From contig NZ_JACHML010000001.1 in the NCBI RefSeq assembly GCF_014208045.1, positions 930,001-994,000 of the forward strand: a stretch of 64,000 nucleotides of DNA, read 5' to 3'. Each line of letters opens with the position of its first letter. Position 1 is the stretch's first letter. The DNA is from Microbacterium thalassium (GTDB lineage: Bacteria > Actinomycetota > Actinomycetes > Actinomycetales > Microbacteriaceae). Below the pieces are notes generated by a model. That model had not been told where the DNA came from. It made no database searches and worked only from the letters and a program-made list of their open reading frames with translations. This document shows, piece after piece, positions 43,944-52,088 of this stretch. Made by a program: the position numbers and the translations under genes.

Positions 43944-45424
43944 CCACCATCGACATCGCGCCCGCCGTGGGCGCGGGACTGCTCGCCCCCGAGGTCTGGT
44001 CGAACCGCGTCTTCGCGGCCGACGGCGTCGCCGGGAGTGTCGCACACGAGATCCGAGAGCCCGCGACCGGCGAGCTGCTCGGCACGTACCTCGGCGTCGA
44101 GGCCGCCCAGGTGCGCGTCGCGGCGACGGCGGCCGCCGCCGCGCAGGAGGCCTGGGAGCACACGCCGCCCGAGGAGAGGGCCGCCGTGCTCCGCCGCGCC
44201 GGCGCGCTCTTCGAGGAGCACGCCGAGGAGATCCAGGCGTGGGTGCAGCGCGAGACCGGCGCGATCGCGCCCAAGGCGCAGCTCGAGACCCACACCGCCG
44301 CGCAGGAGTGCTACGAGGCCTCGGCGCTCCCGACCGCGGCGATGGGCGACGTGCTCGCTGCGGAGGAGCCGCGGTGGTCGTTCGCCCGCCGCCGGGCGGC
44401 GGGGGTCGTGAGCGTCATCTCGCCCTTCAACTTCCCCCTCATCCTCTCGATCCGCTCGGTGGCCCCGGCGCTCGCGCTCGGCAACGCCGTGCTGCTCAAG
44501 CCCGACCCGCGCACCACCGTGTCGGGCGGCGTCGCGATCGCGCGCGTGTTCGAGGAGGCGGGGCTGCCCGCAGGGCTCCTGTCGCTGCTGCCCGGCGGCG
44601 CGGATGTCGGCGAGGCCGTCGTGACCGCCCCCGAGGTGCGGATCGTGTCGTTCACCGGATCGACGCCGGCGGGGCGCATCGTCGGCGAGCTCGCCGCCCG
44701 CCACCTCAAGCGCGCGCACCTGGAGCTCGGCGGGAACAACGCGCTGGTCGTGCTGCCGGGCGCCGATGTCGAGCAGGCCGCCTCGGCGGGTGCGTTCGGC
44801 TCGTTCATGCACCAGGGGCAGATCTGCATGACCACCGGGCGGCACATCGTGCACGAGTCCCTGTACGACGAGTACGTGGCCGCTCTGGCTCGACGTGCGG
44901 ACGCCCTCGTCGTGGGCGACCCCACCGGCCACGTGCACATGGGGCCGATCATCGACGAGCGCCAGCGCGACCGCGTGCTCGGCATCATCGGCGGTGCGAT
45001 CGACGCGGGCGCCTCCGTTCAGGCGGGCGGCACGCACGACGGGCTGTTCGTGCGGCCGACGGTGCTGAGCCGGGTCGCCGGCGACAACCCGGCGTGGAGC
45101 GAGGAGATCTTCGGCCCGGTCGCCCCGGTGCGCTCGTACCGCACCCGAGAGGAGGCGATCGGGCTGATCAGGGAGAACCCCTACGGCCTGTCGGTGTCGC
45201 TGCTGGGCGACGTCGCCGAGGCGATGCGCATCGCCGACCGCATCCGCTCGGGGAAGATCCACATCAACGAGCAGACCGTGATGGACGAGGCCAACGCACC
45301 GTTCGGCGGCGTCGGCGACTCGGGAACCGGATCCCGCTTCGGCGGGGCGCAGGCGAACATCGAGGCGTTCACCGAGACGCAGTGGCTCACCATGCGCCCC
45401 GACATCGCGCCGTACCCGTTCTGA
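43940..45424 (+). CDS. NAD(P)-dependent aldehyde dehydrogenase
   Basis: A 494-aa ALDH resembling benzaldehyde dehydrogenases. It shows 'SVISPFNFPLILSIRSVAPALALGNAVLLKPD', catalytic Glu in 'HLELGGNNALVV', catalytic Cys in 'MHQGQICMTTGR' and 'EEIFGPVAPVRSY'. The GTG start overlaps the ADH stop, with GAGGAGG upstream. As the last gene it would turn the aldehyde into a carboxylate (ChnE/XylC-like step). A 14-bp hairpin follows. Confidence 0.92.
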   Translation: MTTIDIAPAVGAGLLAPEVWSNRVFAADGVAGSVAHEIREPATGELLGTYLGVEAAQVRVAATAAAAAQEAWEHTPPEERAAVLRRAGALFEEHAEEIQAWVQRETGAIAPKAQLETHTAAQECYEASALPTAAMGDVLAAEEPRWSFARRRAAGVVSVISPFNFPLILSIRSVAPALALGNAVLLKPDPRTTVSGGVAIARVFEEAGLPAGLLSLLPGGADVGEAVVTAPEVRIVSFTGSTPAGRIVGELAARHLKRAHLELGGNNALVVLPGADVEQAASAGAFGSFMHQGQICMTTGRHIVHESLYDEYVAALARRADALVVGDPTGHVHMGPIIDERQRDRVLGIIGGAIDAGASVQAGGTHDGLFVRPTVLSRVAGDNPAWSEEIFGPVAPVRSYRTREEAIGLIRENPYGLSVSLLGDVAEAMRIADRIRSGKIHINEQTVMDEANAPFGGVGDSGTGSRFGGAQANIEAFTETQWLTMRPDIAPYPF

Positions 45425-45441
45425 GGCAGGCGGCCCTCATC

Positions 45442-45495
45442 CGCACCTCGCCCGCGCGGCATCCGTCCTGACGGCGGCCGGGCGGGCGAGGTGCG
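45442..45495. terminator. Long hairpin between convergent ALDH and purU genes
   Basis: A perfect 14-bp stem (45442-45455 with 45482-45495) encloses 26 nt. The right arm ends 2 nt before the purU stop. It can terminate transcription from both sides. Confidence 0.7.
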
Positions 45496-45497
45496 TG

Positions 45498-46382
45498 TCA
45501 GAAGACGATCGTGTGGTTGCCGTGGCGCAGCACACGGTCCTGCGCGTGCCACAGCACGGCGCGGGACAGCACCTGCCGCTCCACGTCGGCGCCGCGGCGC
45601 ACGAGCTCCTCATAGCTGTCGGCGTGGTTCACCCGCACCGTGTCCTGTTCGATGATCGGCCCCTCGTCGAGGTCGGCGGTGACGTAGTGGCTGGTCGCGC
45701 CGATGAGCTTGACGCCGCGCTCCTTCGCCTTCTTGTAGGGGTCGGCGCCGATGAACGCGGGCAGGAACGAGTGGTGGATGTTGATGACGGGGACCCCGAC
45801 CTGCTCGAGGAAGTCGCTCGAGAGGATCTGCATGTAGCGGGCGAGCACGACGACGTCGACGTTGCCGCGGAGGAGCTCGACGATCTTCGCCTCGGATGCC
45901 GACTTGTCCGGCCCCGCGACCGACGGCACGTGGAAGAACGGCACGCCGAAGGACCGCACGTCCTCGGCCGAGGTGGTGTGGTTCGAGATCACCATCGGGA
46001 TGCTGACCGGCAGGTCGCCGCGGCGATGCCGCCACAGCAGGTCGAGCAGGCAGTGGTCCTGCTTGGAGGCGAGGATCGCCATGCGCTTGGGCGTCGACTG
46101 GTCGGTGAGGCTCCACTCCAGGTCGAACCCCTTGCCGAGGGTCTCGGCGAGATCGGCCTCGATCTCAGGCAGGGCGGCGGCGAGCTCGGGCCGGTGGAAC
46201 ACGACGCGCTGGAAGTACGCGCCCCCGGTCGGGTCGTCGGAGTACTGGTCGAACGCGACGATGTTGCCCTGGTGGCGCGTGATGAGGGCCGACACCGCCG
46301 CGACGATCCCGGGCCGGTCCTTGCCGTGGACGATGAGGCAGGCGTGGTCGGCGAGCGGGCGGGGCGCAGGGTTCGACGGCAT
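45498..46382 (-). CDS. purU: Formyltetrahydrofolate deformylase
   Basis: A 294-aa PurU: N-terminal ACT domain ('HACLIVHGKDRPGIVAAVSALI') and formyl-transferase-type catalytic domain with 'VINIHHSFLPAFIGADPY' (catalytic His; Asp in 'ATSHYVTADLDEGPII'). It hydrolyses 10-formyl-THF to THF and formate. It lies 75 nt downstream of the TetR gene on the same strand. Given THF-dependent O-demethylation 15 kb away, it may help balance one-carbon units, but it could simply be a housekeeping gene. Confidence 0.95.
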   Translation of the reverse strand: MPSNPAPRPLADHACLIVHGKDRPGIVAAVSALITRHQGNIVAFDQYSDDPTGGAYFQRVVFHRPELAAALPEIEADLAETLGKGFDLEWSLTDQSTPKRMAILASKQDHCLLDLLWRHRRGDLPVSIPMVISNHTTSAEDVRSFGVPFFHVPSVAGPDKSASEAKIVELLRGNVDVVVLARYMQILSSDFLEQVGVPVINIHHSFLPAFIGADPYKKAKERGVKLIGATSHYVTADLDEGPIIEQDTVRVNHADSYEELVRRGADVERQVLSRAVLWHAQDRVLRHGNHTIVF

Positions 46383-46457
46383 CCCTCGATTCTGCCGTGT
46401 CCGAGCCGGTGCGCCGGACCGTCCGGGCGCATTCCCGGCCGGCTGCCGCGCCCGCGT

Positions 46458-47096
46458 TCAGGGGGTGCGGTTCAGCCACGCGACGACGACGTCGCCGATC
46501 ATGCCGCGCAGGTGCTCGCGTCGCGCGGCGTCGAGCAGATCGCGCTCGAACAGGTAGCCGAACGTGTACTGGTTGGCGACCTGGAAGAAGCAGTAGGAGC
46601 TGATCACGAGGTGCACGTCGAGCGCGTCGACGTCGTCGCGCACCGACCCGTCGGCCCGACCGCGAGCCAGGATGTCGTCGAGCACCGTCAGCGCCGGCTT
46701 GTTCAGCGTGCGCAGCGAATCCAGGCGCCGGATGAACTCGCCGCGGTGGATGTTCTCGATCGACACCAGCCGGATGAAATCGCGGTGCTCGAGGTGGTGG
46801 TCGTACGTGAGCTCGGCGAGACGGCGCAGCGCCTCGACGGGCGGCAGGTCGCCGACGTGAAGCTCCTGCTCGGCTTCGCGGATCGTGCGGTAGGCCCTCT
46901 CGAGCACCGCGAGGTAGAGCTGCTCCTTGCCGCCGAAGTAGTAGTAGATCATCCGCTTGGTCGTGCGGGTGCGCTCGGCGATCTCGTCGACGCGCGTGCC
47001 GGAGAAGCCTGATTCGGCGAAGGCGGCCGTGGCGACGTCCAGCAGCTCGGCGCGAGTCCGCTCGGCGTCGCGGCGGCGGATGACGGGCTCGCTCAC
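46458..47096 (-). CDS. TetR-family regulator, last gene of the TRAP/shikimate operon
   Basis: A 212-aa TetR protein: N-terminal HTH 'VDEIAERTRTTKRMIYYYFGGKEQLYLAVLERAY' and an all-helical ligand domain with 'FIRLVSIENIHRGEFIRRLDSLR'. The GTG start overlaps the stop of the phosphotriesterase-family gene (GTGA), so it is the terminal gene of the dctQ-dctM-qsuD-dctP-hydrolase operon. It is the best candidate to bind the two 20-bp palindromes in the dctQ/qsuB divergent promoter. The ligand is probably shikimate, dehydroshikimate or protocatechuate (inference). Confidence 0.88.
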   Translation of the reverse strand: MSEPVIRRRDAERTRAELLDVATAAFAESGFSGTRVDEIAERTRTTKRMIYYYFGGKEQLYLAVLERAYRTIREAEQELHVGDLPPVEALRRLAELTYDHHLEHRDFIRLVSIENIHRGEFIRRLDSLRTLNKPALTVLDDILARGRADGSVRDDVDALDVHLVISSYCFFQVANQYTFGYLFERDLLDAARREHLRGMIGDVVVAWLNRTP

Positions 47097-48130
47097 GTTC
47101 CCCACCCTACTGGCGGCGCGTGCTCCGGCCGCGGAAGGTCGGTGCTGCGCTCGGCGGCGAGCAGGCGGCGCGGGTTGTCGACCATCAGCTGGGCGATGGT
47201 CCGCTCGTCCACACCCTCGCGCGCCAGGCGAGGCAGGATCGTGGTGAAGAGGTGGTCCATCCGCCACTGGGGGACGGTGCCCGCCCGCCACGACGGCGGC
47301 GTGACGCGGCTGAACACCGCGGCGTCGTGCGACAGCACGATGCGGTCGCCGTAGCCGGCCTCGAGCAGGGCGAGCAGCATCCGCACGCGATCCTCGTCGC
47401 TGCCGACGTGGCTCATGCCGAACCGGTCGAATCCGAGGTACGAGCCCGCGTCGGCGAGTTCGCGCAGATAGGCGAGGTCGGTCGAGTCGCCGCTGTGGCC
47501 GATCACGACGCGGTCCAGCCGAACGCCGAGGCCCGACAGCAGCCGCTGCTGGGCGAGCCCGCCCCGCGACGGCGCGTGGGAGTGGGTCGTGATCGGCACG
47601 CCGGTCTGCGCATGCGCCACCGCCGCGGCCGTGAACACCCGCTCCACGTCCGGCGTGATGCCCTCGGCGTCCGAGACCACCTTCAGCATCCCGGCCCGGA
47701 TCCCGGTCCCCGCGATGCCGCGCTCGATGTCGCCGACGAACAGCTCGATGAGCGGGTCGGGGCCGTCGACCAGCCGTCCCGGGCCGTTCATGCGGATCGC
47801 GTGCGGGAGCACGTCCGCGGTGTACCAGCCGGTGGCCGCGATGAGCGAGACGGGCACCCGCTCGGCGACGCGGGCGACCGTCCGCACATCGCGGCCCAGG
47901 CCCGGGACGGTGAGGTCGACGACGGTGCGCACACCGTGTTCGTGCAGTCGCTGGAACAGGCCCACGGCCCGATCGACGAGCGCATCCTCATCCCATTCCG
48001 GATGCGGCATGCTCGCGTCGAGCTCGGGGCTGCGCACGAACACGTGCTCGTGGATGAGCGTCACGCCCAGGGCCCCGGCATCCACCTGTCCGGTGAACGT
48101 CGGGACCCCGGGCGTGCTCGCCTCACTCAC
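47093..48130 (-). CDS. Phosphotriesterase/lactonase-family metal-dependent hydrolase
   Basis: A 345-aa amidohydrolase-superfamily protein of the PTE group with the full binuclear metal site. It has HxH in 'LIHEHVF' (His 27, 29), carboxylated Lys in 'GMLKVVSD' (150), His in 'THSHA' (183), His in 'IGHSGD' (212) and Asp in 'LSHDA' (269). Most such relatives are lactonases or esterases rather than true phosphotriesterases. Located in the shikimate/TRAP operon, 20 nt behind dctP, it could hydrolyse an ester or lactone of a shikimate-type acid (for example a caffeoyl ester or quinide); this is speculation. Confidence 0.85.
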   Translation of the reverse strand: MSEASTPGVPTFTGQVDAGALGVTLIHEHVFVRSPELDASMPHPEWDEDALVDRAVGLFQRLHEHGVRTVVDLTVPGLGRDVRTVARVAERVPVSLIAATGWYTADVLPHAIRMNGPGRLVDGPDPLIELFVGDIERGIAGTGIRAGMLKVVSDAEGITPDVERVFTAAAVAHAQTGVPITTHSHAPSRGGLAQQRLLSGLGVRLDRVVIGHSGDSTDLAYLRELADAGSYLGFDRFGMSHVGSDEDRVRMLLALLEAGYGDRIVLSHDAAVFSRVTPPSWRAGTVPQWRMDHLFTTILPRLAREGVDERTIAQLMVDNPRRLLAAERSTDLPRPEHAPPVGWGT

Positions 48131-48150
48131 GCGCGTTCCGCTCCGCGTCC

Positions 48151-49182
48151 TCAGGGCGCGGTGGCGCGGATCGCCTCGAAGACCTCGAGGGAGTCTCCGG
48201 TGTAGTTCTCCTCGAAGTAGGCGACGGTCATCTCCTGGAACGCCTCACGGTCGACGTCCTCGATGACCTCCCAGTCATCGCCGCTGCGCCACTCGTCGAG
48301 CGTCGCCTCGGCCTCCTCCTCGATGCACTCGGTCACGCTGGTCACAGCGGTCTCGGTGGCCGCGGTCAGCGCCTCCTGCTGCTCCTCGGTCAGCTCGTCC
48401 CACACCGGGCTCACGATCACCAGGTTGGTGTTGAGCTGGTGAGCGGACAGGTTCAGGTAGTCCTGAACCTCGTAGAAGCTCTGCGCCAGGATGTTGGTGA
48501 TCGGGTTCTCCTGAGCGTCGACCGTGCCCTGCTGCAGGGCCAGGTAGAGCTCCTCGTACGCGACCTCGGTCGCATCCGCCCCGAGGGCCTCGGCGTTCAT
48601 GAGGTACTGGGGCGAACCCGGGAACCGCATGCGGACGCCGTCGAGGTCCTCCGGCGTGCGGATCGGCGTGTTCGACGTGAAGTGCCGCTCACCGGCCGAC
48701 CAGACGCCGACGACCTGCACGCCGGATGCCTCCTTGAAGCCGTCGACCAGGACCGAGGACTCGTCGCTGGCCATGAAAGCGGCGAGGTGGTCGGCGTCGT
48801 CGAACGCGTAGGCCGCGTCGAGCACGCTGATCGGCTCGTAGACCGCGCCCAGGGCCGATGCGCCCTGGATGTCCATGTCGATGTCGCCCGAGGCGACCAG
48901 GGCGATGCGGTCGGCGTCGCCGCCGAGCTGGCTGGCCGGGAAGATCTCGATCTCGAGACCCACATCGGCCGCGGCCACCTCGTCCGCGATCACCTGCGCG
49001 CCACACGCGTGCTGGGGCTGCTCCTCGGTGTAGCTGTGGGCCAGCTGCAGCGTCCGGACCTCTGTCTCGTCGCCGGTGCCGCTGTCGGCGTCACCGCCGC
49101 CCGACGTGCAGCCGACCAGCATCAGTGCCGGTGCTGCGGCCAGAGCGATCCACATCGTTCGCTTGTTGCGTCGTGCAGTCAT
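48151..49182 (-). CDS. dctP: TRAP transporter substrate-binding lipoprotein (DctP)
   Basis: A 343-aa DctP-family protein with a signal peptide and lipobox ('AAPALMLVGC'). The body shows 'LQLAHSYTEEQPQHACGAQVIADEV' and the signature 'GVRMRFPGSPQYLMNAEALGA', whose Arg binds a substrate carboxylate, then 'LYLALQQGTVDAQENPITNI'. The start at 49182 follows GAGGAG and overlaps the qsuD stop (ATGA). With DctQ and DctM it forms a sodium- or proton-driven importer for an organic acid, presumably shikimate or a relative. Confidence 0.93.
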   Translation of the reverse strand: MTARRNKRTMWIALAAAPALMLVGCTSGGGDADSGTGDETEVRTLQLAHSYTEEQPQHACGAQVIADEVAAADVGLEIEIFPASQLGGDADRIALVASGDIDMDIQGASALGAVYEPISVLDAAYAFDDADHLAAFMASDESSVLVDGFKEASGVQVVGVWSAGERHFTSNTPIRTPEDLDGVRMRFPGSPQYLMNAEALGADATEVAYEELYLALQQGTVDAQENPITNILAQSFYEVQDYLNLSAHQLNTNLVIVSPVWDELTEEQQEALTAATETAVTSVTECIEEEAEATLDEWRSGDDWEVIEDVDREAFQEMTVAYFEENYTGDSLEVFEAIRATAP

Positions 49183-50105
49183 TGCTTCTCTCCTCTCAGG
49201 GTTGCCACGGGGGCAAGGGCCCCGGCCGCCTCGGCAGCGACCAGGTTCTCGAGATCGGCGAGCATCGCCCGCCGATCTGCAGGTTCTTGGGTGAAGATCT
49301 CGAAGGCGTCGGCGGCCTGATGCATCGCCATGCCGAGTCCCGACATGACGCGGCAACCGCGTGCCCGCGCGGCCGCGAGGAGTGCCGTCTCGACGGGCCG
49401 GTAGACGATGTCGACCACGAACAGGCGCTCGTGGAGGAGCGAGACGTCGAACGCGGTGCCCGGGTGCGCCGCCATGCCCAGAGGCGTGGCGTTGACGACG
49501 CCGTCGACGCGCGCCAGGAGCGCCGGCAGGTCGTCGAGCGATGCCGCCCGGATGGCGCCGCCCGAGGTGCGCGCCGCGACGGTGCGGGCCAGGGCGTCGG
49601 CGCGCTCGGCATCCTGATCCACGATGATGAGCTCGCCGACGCCGAGCCCGCGCAGCGCGGTCGCGACCGCGGATCCTGCGCCGCCCGCCCCGACCAGCAC
49701 GACGGCGTCGCGGGCGACATCGTCGAGTTCGTCGGCGAACGCCTCGGCGAAGCCCGTGATGTCGGTGTTGTGCCCGACGGTGCGGTCGCCCTCGAAGACG
49801 ACGGTGTTCACGGCGCCCACGCGGCGGGCGTTCTCGGACAGCTCGTCCAGCAGGCCGATGGCGGTCTGCTTGATCGGGTGCGTGATGTTCAGGCCGGTGA
49901 AGCCGAGCCGCCGCGCGGCGTCGAACAGCGAGCGCACGTGCTCCTCGGTGCCCTGCCCGCGGCTGAGGTCCACCGTCCGGTACACGTAGCTCATGCCGTG
50001 GCGGGCGCCCTCGAGCTCGTGCATCGGCGGTGTGAGAGACGGGGTGACCCCTTCTCCGATGAGCCCGATGAGGACGGCCGGGCGGCGCTGGGCGATCCCG
50101 GTCAT
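49179..50105 (-). CDS. qsuD: QsuD-type quinate/shikimate dehydrogenase
   Basis: A 308-aa AroE-superfamily enzyme. The N-terminus 'LIGLIGEGVTPSLTPPMHELEG' has the 'TPxMHExEG' form of Corynebacterium QsuD rather than the 'SxSPxxHN' of biosynthetic AroE. Catalytic Lys ~79 ('GLNITHPIKQ') and Asp ~115 ('GHNTDITGF') are present. 'VLVGAGGAGSAVATAL' is followed by 'IIVDQDAE', an acidic residue that favours NAD. This predicts catabolic oxidation of shikimate (and perhaps quinate) to 3-dehydroshikimate. It lies between dctM and dctP, with a 1-nt gap and an ATGA overlap. Confidence 0.88.
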   Translation of the reverse strand: MTGIAQRRPAVLIGLIGEGVTPSLTPPMHELEGARHGMSYVYRTVDLSRGQGTEEHVRSLFDAARRLGFTGLNITHPIKQTAIGLLDELSENARRVGAVNTVVFEGDRTVGHNTDITGFAEAFADELDDVARDAVVLVGAGGAGSAVATALRGLGVGELIIVDQDAERADALARTVAARTSGGAIRAASLDDLPALLARVDGVVNATPLGMAAHPGTAFDVSLLHERLFVVDIVYRPVETALLAAARARGCRVMSGLGMAMHQAADAFEIFTQEPADRRAMLADLENLVAAEAAGALAPVATLRGEKQ

Positions 50106-50106
50106 G

Positions 50107-51381
50107 TCACAGCCCCAGCAATCCGGGCAGCCACAGCACCGCGTCGGGGAAGAGCACGATCGACAGCGTGACGAGGACGGCGGGTATCAGGAACGGCAGC
50201 GACCCGCGGAAGACCTCTCCCACACGTGTCTCGGACACGGATGCCGTCACGAACAGCACGGTTCCCACCGGCGGTGTCAGCAGCCCGATCATGAGCGACG
50301 CGATCAGCAGCACGCCGAGGGGGATGGCGTCGATGCCGAACTGCGCGGCGATGGGGGCGAGGATCGGCACGACCAGCACGAGGATCGCGGTGGCGTCGAT
50401 CACCGTGCCGAGCAGCAGCATCAGCAGGGCGGCGAGGGCGAGGAACACCGTCGGGTTGTCGGTGATCGAGAAGATGAGCTCGGTGAGCATCTGCGGCAGG
50501 CGCTCGCGGGCGAGGATGTAGCCGAGCAGCGACGCCGAGGCGACGATCAGCATGATGCCGGCCGTCGTCAGCACGGTCTCCTTGAGCGCCCGGATGAATC
50601 CCGCCAGCGTGAGCGAGCGCTGCACGAGGCCGACGATGATGATGTACACCACGCCGACCGCCGCCGCCTCGGTCGGGGTGAAGAAGCCGCCGAGGATGCC
50701 GCCGAGGATGATGAACGGCGAGACCATCGGCAGGATCACGCCCTTCGTGGACGCGAGCAGCTCGGCCTTGTCGAACTTCCCGCGGCGGATGTTCGGGTTC
50801 CGCTGGACGAGGACGGCCACGACCACGCAGAGTCCGACCGCCATGGCGAGGGCGGGGATGACGGATGCCGCGAACAGCGCGCCGGTCGACGCGGCGGCGA
50901 GGCCGGCGTAGATGACGGCGGGGATGCTGGGGGGCATGATGGGCGCGATGAGCGAAGAGGTCGACGAGACGCCCGTGGCGAAGCGCCGGGTATAGCCGTT
51001 GGCGAGCATCGCCGGGATCTGCACCTTGCCGAGAGCCGCGGCATCGGCGACCGCCGAGCCGCTCATCCACGAGAAGCCGACGCTCGTGCCGACCGCGACG
51101 TAGCCGAGGCTGCCGCGCACCTTCGCGAGCACGGCGAGAGCGAAGCGGAAGAGGCGGTCGGCGATGCCCGCGTGGTTCGCGAGCGAGCCGAGGAAGACGA
51201 ACAGCGGGACGGCGAGGAGGGGGAAGCTGGCCGCGGCGTTCGAGACGATGCGCAGCGCGTTGCCCGTGGACTGGCCCTCGATGACCATGTAGACCATCGC
51301 GGGTCCGAGGAAGGCGAACGCCACCGGCACCCGCAGGAACAGCAGGACCGCGATGGCGATCCCCAGGATGGCGAGCGTCAT
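50107..51381 (-). CDS. dctM: TRAP transporter large permease (DctM)
   Basis: A 424-aa protein with about twelve hydrophobic segments. It carries 'GTSVGFSWMSGSAVADAAALG' and 'SSLIAPIMPPSIPAVIYA', hallmarks of the DctM ion-transporter subunit, and the second-half repeat 'TPPVGTVLFVTASVS'. The ATG at 51381 overlaps the dctQ stop (ATGA). Confidence 0.95.
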   Translation of the reverse strand: MTLAILGIAIAVLLFLRVPVAFAFLGPAMVYMVIEGQSTGNALRIVSNAAASFPLLAVPLFVFLGSLANHAGIADRLFRFALAVLAKVRGSLGYVAVGTSVGFSWMSGSAVADAAALGKVQIPAMLANGYTRRFATGVSSTSSLIAPIMPPSIPAVIYAGLAAASTGALFAASVIPALAMAVGLCVVVAVLVQRNPNIRRGKFDKAELLASTKGVILPMVSPFIILGGILGGFFTPTEAAAVGVVYIIIVGLVQRSLTLAGFIRALKETVLTTAGIMLIVASASLLGYILARERLPQMLTELIFSITDNPTVFLALAALLMLLLGTVIDATAILVLVVPILAPIAAQFGIDAIPLGVLLIASLMIGLLTPPVGTVLFVTASVSETRVGEVFRGSLPFLIPAVLVTLSIVLFPDAVLWLPGLLGL

Positions 51382-51920
51382 GCCGTGGCCTCGCTCTCGT
51401 CGTCCTCGGGTTCGGGCAGCACCGGCCCGTGGATGGCGATCTCGATCGCCGCGATGCTCGCGCGGATCGCGGTGCTGACCGCGCCGATCAGCACGGGCAC
51501 GTACACCCACGACATCGGCAGGCGCAGGACGGGGGAGCGGATGATGCCCTGGGTCTCGACGAGCGCCCACGCCTCGATGGCGAGGCCGACGCCGGTGGCG
51601 GCGACGATGACGAGCGCGAGGACCTGGATGATGCGCACGAGCATGACGCTGCGGAACGTGTCGACGACCTCCAGGGCGATGTGCCCGCGGGTGGTCACGA
51701 GCAGCCCCATCGCCGAGAACGTCAGCCACACGAGCGCGAAACGCGAGATCTCGCCGGTCCACGCGAAGCTGTCGAATGGGAGGTAGCGCTGGGCGGCCTG
51801 GAGGAAGATCAGGGCCAGGATGATCAGGACGCAGATCGCGCCGATCGTCAGCTCGATCACGAAGACGACCTTCGCGATGCGCTGGAGGACCGTCGGGCTC
51901 GACGGGCGTGGTTCAGTCAC
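51378..51920 (-). CDS. dctQ: TRAP transporter small permease (DctQ)
   Basis: A 180-aa four-helix DctQ subunit: 'FAWTGEISRFALVWLTFSAMGLLVTTRGHIALEVV' is the characteristic central stretch. It is the promoter-proximal gene of the operon, starting with GTG, and is divergent from the dehydroshikimate dehydratase gene. The C-terminus is acidic. Confidence 0.93.
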   Translation of the reverse strand: MTEPRPSSPTVLQRIAKVVFVIELTIGAICVLIILALIFLQAAQRYLPFDSFAWTGEISRFALVWLTFSAMGLLVTTRGHIALEVVDTFRSVMLVRIIQVLALVIVAATGVGLAIEAWALVETQGIIRSPVLRLPMSWVYVPVLIGAVSTAIRASIAAIEIAIHGPVLPEPEDDESEATA

Positions 51921-52015
51921 GGGACACCTTTGTTCTCGGACGTGGGATTGCTCTGCGAGGCGTGCTGTCGCCTCGTCCGGGCCGGCGGATCGTGCCCGCG
52001 GCTCGGCTGTTTAGG

Positions 52016-52035
52016 AACGTACCGGTTATTACATT
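52016..52035. promoter_or_regulatory. Operator 1 of the dctQ/qsuB divergent promoter
   Basis: AACGTAC-N6-TTACATT is a 7-6-7 near-palindrome with two mismatches, the same design as operator 2, whose start is 45 bp away. It lies in the dctQ-proximal half of the region and probably controls the TRAP operon. Confidence 0.65.
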
Positions 52036-52060
52036 AGTTCGGCAACCCCTGTTCCCAGAA

Positions 52061-52080
52061 AATGTACGAACTGGTACATT
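52061..52080. promoter_or_regulatory. Operator 2 overlapping the qsuB promoter
   Basis: AATGTAC-N6-GTACATT is a perfect 7-6-7 palindrome. Its right arm contains TACATT (52075-52080), a plausible -10 hexamer 8 nt before the qsuB-like ATG, so binding would block transcription. The operon's own TetR is the likely binder. Confidence 0.75.
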
Positions 52081-52088
52081 CCGGTGCC

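Noticed and set aside
52062..52088. Upstream ATG of the dehydroshikimate dehydratase
   Set aside because: It falls within the perfect palindromic operator and before the predicted -10; ATG 52089 matches the family N-terminus.
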